Of a stretch of 64,000 nt of DNA, positions 21,542-33,422 are shown one piece after another (the stretch's first letter is position 1; every line of letters starts with the position of its first letter). The translations under genes were made by a program, and so were the position numbers. This DNA is from Oscheius sp. JU75 (Eukaryota > Nematoda > Chromadorea > Rhabditida > Rhabditidae), in the NCBI GenBank assembly GCA_037178855.1, contig JASJZC010000002.1, positions 5,840,501-5,904,500 of the forward strand, read 5' to 3'. The notes beneath the pieces are model-generated. The model ran no database searches. It worked only from the letters and a program-made list of their open reading frames with translations, and had not been told where the DNA came from.

Positions 21542-24002
21542 CTACTTCTTGTGGCTGCGACGTCGCTGCTTGGCCTCCTTCTCCTTCAATTCGACACCGG
21601 CGACTTCCTGAAAAAGAGACCTGGTTTCAAAGGACAGACTGTTTTTTCTACGTAAGATTACTGCGGGCGGCAATTAAACGCGTGTCGATAGGGACGCAAG
21701 ATTAAAAGTCGTTCTAGGTAGGGCAGACTTCCGTGTTTTCTCAATAAAATCCTTTTTATCCGCGTGCTTGATTCTTCGCAAATTTTAAGTGTCTGAGTGA
21801 GCCCAGCGCGGGTTGTGTCCAATGGCGCAGGCGGTAAGAACTTCGACTACGGAGCAAAAAGCCCCAAGTTCGAGCATGCCAATCTATTTTGTTTTCTTAT
21901 TCAGCGCCCTGGATCATTCCAATTTCTGGGTATTTTCACCTTGAAAAACCGACCTCGGCTGTAATTTTGCCCTTATCGATCTGCTCCTGTAGTTTCGTTT
22001 GTGCCTCGAAATGCAGCATCAGGTCGTTGATTTGATCCTGGAGGTCTTTGATTTTCTGTGAAGTTATAACATTTTTCAAGCAAAAGTGAGGCAAACCTGT
22101 GTGTAGAGTTTCTCCATGGTAGTCTTCTGTCCGGTGACCTTTTCCAGCTGCTCCTTCCACTTTTGTTGATCCGCCCTGAGCATGTTGTTCATTGAGCGTT
22201 CCTCTTCGAGCTCCGTCGCCAATTTGGTCACCTTTTGAGAGTTTAGGTTCTGTTTCTTCTCGACTGTCGTCTTCGAGGACTGGGTCGCGGCCAGTTCCTC
22301 GGTCAACTTCTTCAATTCGCCCGACTGACTGCTTATCTGGGCCTCGAGAACTTCCAGCTGTGCCTGTGACGTCTTTTCCATGTTCTTCATCGCCTGTTCC
22401 ACATCGGAGATGCGTCCCTCGAAGAATCGACGCTGACTCTCGAGCTGACTGCTCAGCAGACACGTATATTCCATCTTCAAACTGTCCACTTTGTCGTCTT
22501 TCTCTCCCGGATGACCCTAAACTGCTTTTTTGCGAAAAAATCACAAGAAGAACTCACGGTGCCGCCGCCGGACCTGGAATATTCGACAATTTTGCCCTCA
22601 TTATCCGTCTGGATGAGTCGATGAACGTAATTGTCGCCGGCGTAGTCCCAGACACGATCTCCGCCAATCTGCAAACAGAAGGTGTGGCTCGTCGCGTGGT
22701 AGTGTTGATAGGCGTGCCCTTCCAGATATCTTCCGCAGCCGACGTTGCCGCAGATCAGACAGGCCCAGAGATCCGTGTTCTGTCCACAATCGGCGCATCG
22801 CTGCTCGTCTACGAGCTCCGGGGTCTGAATGTAACGGCAGACGGGGCATCTGGAGAAGTTCGTGTCTTTTGAGAAGAAAACGAAGCTTACACTGTGTCCT
22901 TCCATTTTTGGAGGCAGGTTGCGTGAAAAGTGTGATTGCAGAGCACGGAGAGGACGCTGTCGTCCATCCTCTCAAGACAAACAGCACAGGTCGGCATTTC
23001 CTGGAGTTCGGTGAGATCGACGGGCTCGTCCTCTCCGACACATTCGATTTTGTCCACGAAGAGCAGACTGCATCGTTCCGGGCCGAAACTGTTGAACAGA
23101 CAGCCGTTGAATTCTTCGAAAAAGTCGACTGCGTCTTTCTAAAAATACAAATTAAGTGAATTGACGTAAAGCTTACATGATTTTTAAACTTAATTATGAC
23201 GAAATACTGATTTGGTGTGTTGTCGCGGACGATTTTCAGGCGCTCGATCGTAGTCAGATGGGAGCTGATGAAGGCTACCAGATCACTGGCGGTTATGAGG
23301 GCTGGGACTCCGACCATGCACAACATTCGGCAGCCAGCCTCCTCGGCCAGGTTTTCTTGACTAGAATAGGAATCTCTTTGGAAAGAAGGGGGAATATACC
23401 TGTACTTGTAAAAATGAATGATTCCTTCAGTCTTTTCGATGCCGGGATTGCCGAAGAAGTATTTCAGCTGATCGACGTCTGAAAATAAGGCATTATTTGA
23501 AAAATGGCTCGTTTCGAAGATCTTCACGATTATGAACCGAAAAATAGGAAACCTACCCCAAGGACTTTCGGACATGGCCTTATTCCTTGTCGACCCGGAT
23601 GCCTCACTGTTCTGGGACATCTGTTCGAGGTTGAAGCTCTCCACGACCACTTCCGAGTAGGTTCGACGGCCACGAAATGGCTCTTTATCGGCTATTATCT
23701 GAAACCAAAACTTTAGGAGAATAAAGCAAGCAAGTGTACGCTATTTTGTCGAATTGGGCCAGGACCAAGTGGCGCGTCGGTGTCTTTTGCGCCTCCTGGA
23801 GGACTCCTTCGAAACGACATGCCGGAAGCCAGACGACGGCGAGTATTTTCAGTGATCGACGGCGAATGATCTGGGATAATTTGGTTAGAAAAGGAGTGGG
23901 AAAAAACCAACCTATACCAAGGCTGCTATCTTCGTCGAAATCGATGCTTTTAGCTCCTGTTTTGATCTCTAGCTGTATAAGAAGAGGTACGTATAGGCTC
24001 AT
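21542..24002 (-). CDS. BRCA1-associated protein BRAP2 (RING/UBP E3 ligase)
   Basis: Ten exons in phase (24002-23918, 23870-23740, 23698-23557, 23478-23400, 23360-23177, 23138-22891, 22849-22558, 22516-22097, 22055-21954, 21607-21542) give 582 residues, close to human BRAP (592). The order matches the family. The N-terminus is [13 protein letters not shown], then [13 protein letters not shown] and an RRM-like BRAP2 domain ([23 protein letters not shown]). A C3HC4 RING follows ([24 protein letters not shown]), then a UBP zinc finger ([29 protein letters not shown]) and a long coiled coil. The C-terminus is basic (KQRRRSHKK). BRAP2 is a Ras-responsive ubiquitin ligase that restrains KSR-dependent MAPK signalling and binds nuclear localisation signals. 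All RING and UBP zinc ligands checked are present. The start matches the family N-terminus. It lies 512 bp downstream of PINK1 on the same strand. Confidence 0.93.
21811..21885 (+). repeat. tRNA-like element in BRAP2 last intron
   Basis: It contains an A-box-like ATGGCGCAGGCGGTAAGAAC, an anticodon-arm-like segment, and a B-box-like AAGTTCGAGCATGCC at normal tRNA spacing. The acceptor stem does not pair, so it is not a functional tRNA. Confidence 0.5.
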
Positions 24003-24514
24003 CGGCCTCGAATCTGAAAGACAACACGTTTAAAAAAAACATTGGGAGCCAAAACATCAATTTTTGAATTAATTGTATGTTTGGAGACATATGCAAATGC
24101 GCATGAATTATTCGTCACAGAGTCTATTGCGAGAGTTTTTCGAGGTAATGAGGAAGAAAAGCTGGAAGTTTACCGTCCAATAAGCGTCAAAAAATAAGCA
24201 CATTTGAATCTACAGTATCCCACGCGCAAGGTGGGTTTCAAACTTTCAAATGCAGGTTACTGTACTTAATATTTTGTACTCGTTACCGTAAGTATCCAAC
24301 GATAAAACGTTTCCATTCTGAAACCAATGCAACCCGACATACTTCATTGAGGCAGTACCTTGTACAAGTGTTTATACAATAAATGCTGACTAGACTACTG
24401 GATTTGTACAAAGAATTGAGTAATACTAAGAAATGTACAAATTCTCCTAACGAGAGCGTATTCTAGTGTTCAGGATGACTCCATTTGGCGGTTCAGGGAT
24501 GTGTGCAACTGTGT
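24003..24514. other. PINK1-BRAP2 spacer
   Basis: This 512-nt spacer between two minus-strand genes contains no coding exon that I can support. It probably holds the PINK1 3'UTR and the BRAP2 promoter. The spacing is larger than typical nematode operon gaps. Confidence 0.5.
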
Positions 24515-26593
24515 TTAGGGAAATTCGGTCGCTTGTGAAGAAGTAAGCGACAGCGTCCCACATATGATTCCGGTCGATTCGAGAGAGAAATGTTGCTCGG
24601 AGCTAAATTTCTGTGTATACTTTTCATGTGTGGTATAGTACCTGTAGTTCCGCGCTGCCAATCAACGGAGGCTTGGCACATTTGGCTGAAATGGACTCTG
24701 CGGCCAGTAGGCACAGTATCTTATCCAGAGCTCGTTCGGATTTTTCGCCAGACTAAAGAGGGGCGGTGTAAGAACTATGATGCTCTCTTACCTCTCTCAG
24801 AATCTGACAGATCAAGCTCTTCATTTGAACTTCGGGCGAGAGATTGGCTGTCAGTCCACACTCTTTGAAGAAGCCTTGAACATCTGCTCCGAATCGGAAC
24901 AGGGATAAGCAGACCACGTTGGCAGCAATATGAGGGAGAAGACGCTGGAACAGTCGGAATTGATAATAAGTACTAAACAAATGTCGTTTCTCTTATAGAC
25001 ATTTCTAGGTTAAAGAAAACCCTTACCTCTTCGGGGTCTCTCCTCAACAGTCCACGAACCACATCCTTCACAGCGTAATGCACCTTCTTCGGGAGCTCGG
25101 GAACGTCTGATTCGAGATAACTGTCACTTTCTAGATCCTTGTAGAAGGGATTCTTCCTAGATAAAACTTCTAAGCTTTCTTCACTACCGAACAAACTTGG
25201 TGAAGATCTCGTAGGCTATCGTTCCAGCCGCCCAACTGTCAGCCATTCGGAAGTCTAGAACCCTGAAGAGGCTAGTCATAAAGCTGAGTTTATTTCTTAC
25301 TTTTCAGGATGTGGAGTGGCTGTTCGGATCTCAGGAGCTCTCGTTTTCATATTTCCACCAAGATCTGTGCCCTCGTACCTGAACAAAAATGTCATACTGA
25401 GCATCTCTCACTTACTTGTAGGGAACCTCCCAAGACCCTGTAGCCAGAGCACAGCCGAAATCTGAGATGACCAAATGAGGGGCTTCAGCATCTCCATCGT
25501 TGAACTGTAGGAGAATGTTGTCACTTTTCATATCCCGTTGAGATATTTTGTTGTCGTGCAAGAAGACACAGCCTTCGAGCAGTTGACCAAACAATACTCG
25601 ACCCGTCCAATAGTTTCTTCGATAAAAATTAACGTAGTCGGCAAGAGTCATGGTGTATCTAAAGATTTTTTTAAATAGCTTAATGTATTAAATTACCTTT
25701 TCATAACTATGTACATCGTCCTCGGATGATCAATTATCATTTCAGTTTGGTTTTGAGGCAATGATTCCGGATAGCTCTCCCGGGCGTCTGGTAGCTCTCG
25801 AAAATCGTCGATAAAAGCAGTCAGAAGACGGACAATGTTCGGATGGTTGCGAGGGAGTGGTCGATAGTTGCCCATCTTCCCAGACAGCATTTTTGAACTT
25901 TTAGGCAATGGTACCAGCTCGGGACCCATTTCTCGCCACAGCCTCTGTTCGCTCAGTTGGAAATCGAAATTGAACATTAGTTTCAGAGCCAGAGGATAGT
26001 CCTACAGACAAGAGTCTTAAAAGTACAGAAAGGAATACCTCGTCTTTGTAAACTGCAACAGTTTCGGTAGACGTGGAAGGCTCGTTCTCGTCCAAAATCT
26101 TAGTTGGTTGTTTCAGTCTCAAAGCGTAAACTGCAGCATTACATCCCTTCCCAATGTTTTTGCCTAAAAATCGTTTAGATTTCACAAAGGGCAACTGACC
26201 AATGTCATAATACTCTAGAGAGTTGGGAAATCTCTTCTTCGAGACACCAATATATCTTCATCCAATATTTGATGACAGATCGAGTTTTGACACAGTAATC
26301 ATCGTGGCCGCTTTGGGGGGCGTAGATTTGCAATGAAAATGATTTAAAGGTTCAGAAGGACTGGCCTCATATTTAGCAATAACAAATTTCTTAAGATCGT
26401 GAAATGAATGGCGAAACCGACACAGTTGTTCTGATCCACCGCAACTTTCTTGAAAGCGGATTAGCCTTCGAATTTCACTGATGGCGACCGTCCGGTACCC
26501 GGAAAATGATAATTTGAAAATCGGAACGGCAAGATGACGAAACCGCTGCGAAATGTCGAAGATGTGATCGTCGTTGAATGACGAAATCCGCAT
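24515..26593 (-). CDS. pink-1: PINK1 mitochondrial serine/threonine kinase
   Basis: Eleven phased exons (26593-26292, 26255-26200, 26163-26039, 26001-25697, 25658-25416, 25378-25301, 25262-25197, 25156-25027, 24944-24792, 24752-24642, 24610-24515) give about 554 residues (human 581). PINK1-specific features: NSLEYYDIGKNIGKGCNAAVY (glycine loop), LALKLMFNF (catalytic lysine), NHPNIVRLLTAF, MYIVMK, KSDNILLQ, SDFGCALA (DFG), RAPEI, DSWAAGTIAYEIF and RVAANV-like IAANVVCLSLF. A C-terminal extension follows the kinase, as in PINK1. The family phosphorylates ubiquitin and Parkin on damaged mitochondria. Oddity: the catalytic loop reads ISQRDMKSDN, so the HRD histidine is Gln. The N-terminus is Arg/Phe-rich, but no clear transmembrane segment is seen. 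The ATG at 26593 is the first in frame. Several introns are 36-45 nt. Confidence 0.92.
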
Positions 26594-26727
26594 TGCAACG
26601 ACGGCTGCGATAAGTCATCATTTTGAAAATATTAATGACGCGCGATTTTTCAAATAAATACACATCACACGAAAACGATTTCCCGAGCTTTCTCAACAAC
26701 CAGCATCATACCCAGTCTTGAGGTGAG

Positions 26728-27233
26728 ACTCCGACGAGAGTGATCAAGACGAATCTGGGGACTTGAATGCTCTCGAACACAGTGCCGAAATGCTGTATGG
26801 CCTAGTTCACGCAAGATATATTCTGACAAACAGGTAATTTTTTAGTTTTGCTTTGAAACTTTTTATTCTAGGGGTCTTGCCTTGATGTTGGACAAATGGA
26901 AAGACAAGGAATTTGGAACATGCCCTCGCGTTTTCTGCGACAACCATCCACTTCTTCCAATTGGCCTGGATGACACTCCAGGAAAATCAACAGTTTGTTC
27001 TTTAGGTTTTTTCATACAAACTTATTTAGGTTAAAATGTTCTGCACAAACTGTGAAGAAATTTATCAGCCTCGACACGTTCGACATCAAAATCTCGATGG
27101 TGCTTTTTTCGGTCGCTCATTCCCGGAGATGCTCCTAATGGTTTATCCTGAGTACCGGCGGACGAAGCCCCTGACGAAATTTGTACCACGACTGTATGGG
27201 TTCAAGTTACATCCTTCTGTGACAAATGGGTAA
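26728..27233 (+). CDS. Casein kinase 2 regulatory subunit beta, N-terminus not found
   Basis: Three exons in phase (26728-26833, 26872-26992, 27030-27233) encode the central and C-terminal CK2-beta domains. Diagnostic blocks are [20 protein letters not shown], the zinc site CPRVFC..FCTNC (all four cysteines present), PLLPIGL, GAFFGRSFPEMLLMVYPEYR and FVPRLYGFKLHP. The acidic SDESDQDESGD precedes them, as in other CK2-beta proteins. The subunit dimerises through the zinc ribbon and scaffolds the CK2 tetramer. The exon starts at an acceptor (phase 1), so N-terminal exons (normally about 55-60 residues with the WISWFC block) must lie upstream, but none is seen between here and PINK1. The tail stops soon after LHP, shorter than human. 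AATAAA at 27315. It is head-to-head with PINK1. Confidence 0.85.
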
Positions 27234-27808
27234 TTGTCTCGGTTCACATTTTTCTGTTCTGCCTTGTTGTCTGTTGAAACATTGTGATTCTTTCTCTTTC
27301 TTGGTTTCTGGTACAATAAAACTGTCGGAATTGCCACGAAAAATTGTATTCAACCAATCAGCTAAAAACTTTTGATGAAGCTTCAATTTAAAGTTTTTCA
27401 ATATTTTTCAAACAGTAACTGATAAAGAACCTTCAGCAAAGGTGAATGAATCACTGATGTTGTAAGTAATTTACAAAAAGAATCAAAATTATTAATTGCA
27501 TACGTTTGGTAGTTTGCTGATGCTCGAAGCGATGATACTCTATTACCATGCCTTATCAAATGCCCAGCTGGATTTTGTTGATTCGCGTAAAGTTGATTCC
27601 ATTCCCCATGGGCTTGAGCTGAGCCCGCTTGATTGCACATTCAATCATGAACTTTTCTCGCTTTTTGCCAGTTGCTCCCCGCGGAGGCATTTGACGCCCT
27701 TTTCGGGCCCGTCTTTAATTCTCTCTCGTACACAAAGCAAGAAGCATGTTTATTAGCGAAGAAGAAGTGGTAATGGTGTTGGCAAGGAATCTCTCTTTCA
27801 ATCTTCTT

Positions 27809-30800
27809 TTAAGCCGTTGAGGCCATCATCCTCAGCCGGTTCGAGTTACAGGTTTTACAGTACAAGTGATTGTCCAGCGGGTAGCAGCCTTGTCCTTCGA
27901 CCTTAAGGATTGTTTTAAAGTTGTAGTTAAAAAAATTACCTTGGAACTCAACTGAAGACCGCAGTCTTCACATCGATAACACTCTACGTGAAAACTCTTG
28001 TTCATTGCGACTACTCGTACACTCTCCTTAGCTCCCTCAGTGGGAATGATTGCTTGGGAGCACATGGCACATCTTGGAGCAAATTTGCTGAAAGTTAATA
28101 CAATTAAGATGAAAGTTGATGATTAACTGTCGTAAAGTGGTAGTAAAATTTGTTTAGGCCAAACAGGTATCACTGAATTGGTACCAGTCCTAGAATGTCT
28201 ACGCTAGGACTAAATTCGTAACTCAAATATTTTGTAATGTCAGCTATTTAGTTTTTAGAAGCCTTCCAGTTGAGACTCACTGCCCCAAAGGTAATTGAAT
28301 TGTTTCCGAAACAGCTGTTTTGACAACAATGAGAGAGCGCAACTGCTGTCTCTCTGGGCCCCCTCAAACAAAAGCGAAGAAAAACAAACTCATGGAAGCA
28401 GGGGACGCAGTGAACATTCTGTTCAGAGTCTGTGGTGAACGGAATTCCATCCAGGGTCTTTCCACAGTTGTGACAGGCAAAACAGTCAACATGGTAGGTG
28501 CCACCACACGCCCTGAGCAGCTTATCGGCGATCGTCTTTCCACATTTTGTGCATTTTTCCAAGGTGTCCTGAAAAGGAAAAAGTATGGCAATCAGAGTCG
28601 AATCTAAATTGCAGAGCGGAAATGGCCATTTTCTCTCGAAGTTGAATGTGTCCCGATGAGCCATAGTTATAAAAGCGGCACTTTCGATGAGCGCGAAACA
28701 GCAGACCCTTGGGCGGCCTTAAAGGTCACAAAAAAGTATTATGTTCACCTGATAGCAGCCCTCGCAGATGGGCTCAGCCTCGATGTTGTAGAAGCTCGAG
28801 CCGGCTAAGACCTTGCTACAGCGACAGCACTTGAAACAGGCAATGTGAAAAATCTGATCCAGAGCCGTACAGCCGGGAGCATCACTCGTAATTGGGCTTT
28901 TGCATGCGACACAGATATCTGAAAGAGTCTGCGTCACTTTTTTTCTGTTACAGCGCCTCAGTGTCGGACAGGGGACATGCATCCATCAGTGCCTCGGAGG
29001 CAACAATGAAAAATTTATTTCGGATCTCAGGAGCCGATAAAAAATATGCATCGAACTTGTTTTGAACTGTGACCAGAGGTCACCCTATAATTAATATTCG
29101 AACAGTACCCATAACTTTTTCAGTTCATTGATGAATCATGTGTAATCCACACCAATTACCAAACAAAGATTTCGTGGTTCCAATTATTTAATCTGTACCA
29201 CTGACAGTCAAAAACAGTGAAAGGTAAAAAAGAACAGTCACCGAATGCCAAAAAAATCTTATAGGCATGATTCTTTTTTTCAAGGGACTTTTCGAATGAG
29301 TTATGGAACCTTAATGAACTTTATTGAAAGAGCTGTCGCCTTTCTCACAAAATGTTTGCGGAAACAGTAACATGGGCAGCCCGAGAGTGTTTGCACGCGC
29401 ACTTTCTCTTGCAGCGTGGATTAGAAGGAAGCTGAGTGAGACAAGGAGGACCAACCGTCTTTGTCATCGGCCATGTTGGGAAGAAGTGTTTGATAGGCTG
29501 TGAAAGCGAGGGCTCAGCGTCGGTTTCAGTCGAGTTAGGGGGCCCCCAAGTGGGCGTGGCAGCTCTAAACGCCCACCGGAACGCAACGAGAGAGAAAGAG
29601 GGGTGAAAACAACTGCCAACTGATATCAGCTGCTGCGTGAGCCTCGCGATGAGACTGTGGGTCGCGTGCACACCTTTGTGAGACCCTTGATGGATTGAGG
29701 AACTAGGCGGAACAAGGTCTTGTCTTGAAACGAGCACACGAGCTGAAGAATTTCGGCAGGGTTAGCCGGAACAGATCAGGTTACAGCATTTTAGAACATA
29801 AGGTACAAGGCACGGAGCTGACAGAGGATTTCCAAAGGGATGTCAGAAGAAAGTTGTTTTTTCAGTTTAAATGTCGTATTGGTATACTCACGGGATTGAG
29901 CCCTAATATAGGTTTTCCTGTCTTTGCCAATTGTGTACATTTTTCGTTCCCGTTTGGATTTTTATCTAAAAATGTTGTCCTGTCTTCCAAAAGTATTTTG
30001 AAGTAAGTCTATCCTCACAAATATTCCAGACAAGTTCTCTTCTCAAATTGTTTCACTAGCTTCTATTTTGATGAATGGACCCGCAAGTTCTCTCCCCTTT
30101 CTGCCATTGTGTGAGTGTGTGTGTCAATTCCCAACGCGGTGTTTCTAAGCAGGGGAGCAGAGAGCATTGTTGCCTCTCTCGCTCCATGCATATTTAAAAA
30201 TAGAAGACTCACTGCTGGACTGCATCACATTTGTCCTCATCTGGGTCGACATCTTTTGAACAAGGTGGTCGACCTCGTCTCCGCGATAGGAGCCCTGAAA
30301 AAAGAACAATTGTTGGAGAAGAAAATGCTGATGATTAAGTTCAAAAAATGTGAGATGGCTCATGTTGTCTTTTGCGTCCTTTTTTCGGCAGAATCGAGAC
30401 GGAGGAAAGCGAGGAGAGAGGATTCGTTTTTCTCCGGGGAAATGACGTTCCTGCTGACGGAAGACTATGATCCAAGAATCTCTTTTTTCAAATGGCTGGT
30501 GGCATGTTTGTCAACTCAAAGACCAGAAATATGGATCATACCACTCTAAAAGGAGGTTTTATAAATTGGATGTTAAATAATCCTTCAAAAATTCAATAAA
30601 TATATAATTTTTCTTTGGATGCAGTTAATGATCAGAAACTATGCCCCTTCGAATTACTTCCGCCCCATAGATGTACGATCAACATTTGTCCAGCCGTTGT
30701 TGGAAAAAAGCGAGGAAAAGCTGGTCGAGACTAATCGCCTTTTAAGATGCCATAGCTCGATAAGAGGAAGTCATATTGTTGCCATATTGGGGAACAAATT

Positions 30801-33422
30801 AGGTAATTCAGGAGGTGCTTGCACAATCGATGCCCTACTACGCTTCCTATTTTGGTCCCCTTCCTCAATATGAATTCATCTTTCTGTGTATATTTTCAGG
30901 CAAGAGAGGGAGGGCAGCTGTCGCCCTACACTCCACGCGTAACAAATGATGTTTCTACACAAAGTTCTGCCAAAGCCAAGGAAAAATGCAAATGACACTT
31001 CCCCAGAGGGCGAGAGACAAACCTGGTAGAGGCGAGTTGTATCGAAGGGTAGTTCCTCTCGTCGAAGGGGGCTGCGCGACTGCTGGTTCGCGGCCTTCTG
31101 GCTCGATGTCAGGCCTATAAAAACTTTCGTTGAATATCTGATTCCAGTCACCTTCATCACGGAGCTGTCTGGCAAATTGATCGTGTCGTGACACGATGGG
31201 TTGACGCCCTGAAGGTGAGGGCTGTCGAGCCAGCGGAGACGGTGTCCGGAGTGTGGTCTTGTCTTCCTGGACGTAGGTGTTGGTGGCAAAGTCGCGGATC
31301 AGAGAACGAGGGTCAGTAATGGTGTTCGATTGTCTGAAAATATAAATTTCTTGCCTGTTTTTGTGATCTTTGAACGCCAGGTTAGCAGGGATTTTAAGCT
31401 CAAAGGCAAACTAATTCCTACAACGATAAAACGTTTTCGCTCCGCAAAACTCACCCTTGAATATAAGGTTCAGTCCATTGAACGGTAGTCGTCTTGCCTT
31501 GAGGAGAGTATGGCCGAGCCGTGTTGTTGGAGGTTGGTGTAGTTGTACGGTTGGGCGAGACACCATTGCGGTAAGGCTGGATGGTTGGAATATTTGGAGA
31601 GGGTCCACTGGGATAGGATGTCTCGTTGGTGGTGGTCTTGGTTGAAGAAGAAGAGAAAGAGGAGCGCGTAACAGAAGGGGCAGTGGCGGTAGGAGCAGTA
31701 TTAGATACAGTAGAGGAAGAGTACGAGTACGAATAAGAAGAAGGAGGTTCGGTTGAGAGAGTCCTGTCAATAAAAGAATCAGAAGAGGGGTTGTTGAATG
31801 TCTTGAAGAGACTCTTCGGAGTAGCGTCGAAAGAATTAGCGTCGTAAGATACACGGGGAGTAGTATTCTGAAAAAAGGTGATCATTGTTCTTCTCCTTTT
31901 TTGGTTCTTCAATTGCAGATGCAATCAGATGAGAAGCCTCGCTCTCTTCTCAATTTATTCTCGTCCCAGAAGAACACCCTTGCCAATCGAAAAAGAGCTG
32001 ACAGAGAGGGACTGGATGGCATTGAAAACTCACATAAGTCTGGGTTACTGTATTTGGAGAACTGTCTAATGAATTGGCTGGTCGACGAACGTCGCCGAAC
32101 GAACCAGGCTGGCTGAGATGAGTGGGCGCAGCATGAATCTGTAAATTCATATAAAAAAACGAACGAAAGTTCCTTTCCGACTTTTTGCCTTAGATCAGGG
32201 CTGGGAGGATTGCGGATGCGGATATTCGCATTCGCGGTTATTCGTGCTTTTTTTATAATCTGCATCTGTATTTTTTTAACGCATTTTTTGGAAAAAAAAT
32301 CTCGAGCGATTGATCTGTTCGAGTTTTCTTTTACCTACGGAAATTTTCTTACTGAAGAACAGAAACCTCCCATTGTATACTTCCTTTTGAAAATAAATTT
32401 CTCCGAACTACAGTTCAAAATCCGCATACGCATTGATTTTTTTGAATCCGCCCAGCTCCGCCTTAGATCTTCCAAGGCATTTCAAAATTGTGCCATTTTG
32501 ATATCTGGAACATGAAGCCTGCAAAGCTACCCGCCGCAATGAGGTCGCTTACGCGTGCCGAGATGGGACGAGCGAGACACGGACGTATTTCTAGTCGTTT
32601 GAAAAACTGTTTTCCCGAGGCTAATGCTAAGAATTTGTACACGACTGACCTCTTCTCTGGGCGCATGGCATTCCAGTTGGCGCTGCTGCGAGCCGTGCGA
32701 CCAATCTCGGTCAGGCAATTGTTGATGCGGTCTGTCCACTCGTCCATCGGATAGATTCGGGACGTCACTTCGAATCGGTTGATTGTACTGGGTCTTACGC
32801 AGACGAGCGGCTGCGTGCTAAGATTTTTTATTGTTAATTTGTTTTGTTTATAAGTACCTGTAATGCCGCAGGGTCCACACGGGGACGGGACGACTGGGAC
32901 GGCGCTAAACAAATTGTACACTGTTTTTGAATGAGACTCACGAGGTACGGGATGGTTGTCACGTCTTGGTGCATTCGCTGTCTTCCGTTGGCCAGATGAT
33001 AATGGCGCTGAGGGTCCGAGTACAGGGGGTGGAGGAGGCGGTGGCGGTGGAGGTCCCATTCTGCTTGAACGTGAGTCGAAGGAGCCAAGTCCAAGTAGGA
33101 AACGGACCGACGCAGCCGTGTGCTGGAAAAATAGGGGGAAAGGTCGTCGAGTGGGTATAGAAAATAAGGAGCAAGTGGTGTGTAGGAGGCAGCTGTTTTT
33201 TGCTCACTCGATAGCATACGCCAAATGGCGTCGATACCGCCGGCATACTCTCATTAACACTACTCATCTCAGATGAATTAACCTGTTTGCTTACAAAAGT
33301 TCATACCTGGGGGCGGGGTAGTGGGGCAGTGGGGAGAGGTAGCTCATGGCCTCGACAGCCGAGGGACTGGGGCTCTTCGTGCCGCCTTTACAACCCCCAC
33401 CTGCGTCTCGACCACTCTCCAT
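27809..33422 (-). CDS. Zyxin/LPP/ajuba-family triple LIM protein
   Basis: Exons: 33422-33307, 33259-33220, 33122-32942, 32904-32858, 32817-32650, 32138-32034, 31867-31455, 31333-31023, 30294-30213, 28918-28749, 28568-28390, 28087-27940, 27901-27809. The N-terminal half is Pro/Ser/Thr-rich and contains ten consecutive prolines (GPPPPPPPPPPVLG), suited to VASP/profilin-type binding. Exon 30294-30213 gives a pre-LIM helix (EVDHLVQKM). Three C-terminal LIM domains follow: CVACKSP..CEGCY, DTLEKCTKCGK..HCVPCF and KFAPRCAMC..LYCKTC, with the DTLEKC and APRC linkers diagnostic of the zyxin family. Such proteins act at focal adhesions and actin structures. Phases do not join between 31023 and 30294, so one short exon is missing (candidate near 30.40-30.45 kb). 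AATAAA is at 27754-27749. The 1.3-kb intron 28919-30212 shows nothing else I can support. Confidence 0.87.

Noticed and set aside
21936-22872. Long open frames of 202 aa (minus) and 226 aa (plus) over BRAP2
   Set aside because: They are other-frame or antisense readings of the coiled-coil, UBP and RING exons. The BRAP2 frame has full domain support.
26475-26699. PINK1 start further upstream (frame beginning LRKLGKSFS)
   Set aside because: That frame begins with TTG, not ATG, and joining it needs an uncertain donor. ATG 26593 is the first in-frame methionine continuous with the kinase.
30115-30549. 144-residue plus-strand open frame
   Set aside because: It is antisense to the zyxin pre-LIM exon and its surroundings, with no domain or splice support.
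32463-33059. 198-residue minus frame continuing from the poly-proline exon
   Set aside because: It reads through three introns. Splice-phase analysis puts exons 32904-32858 and 32817-32650 in a different frame.
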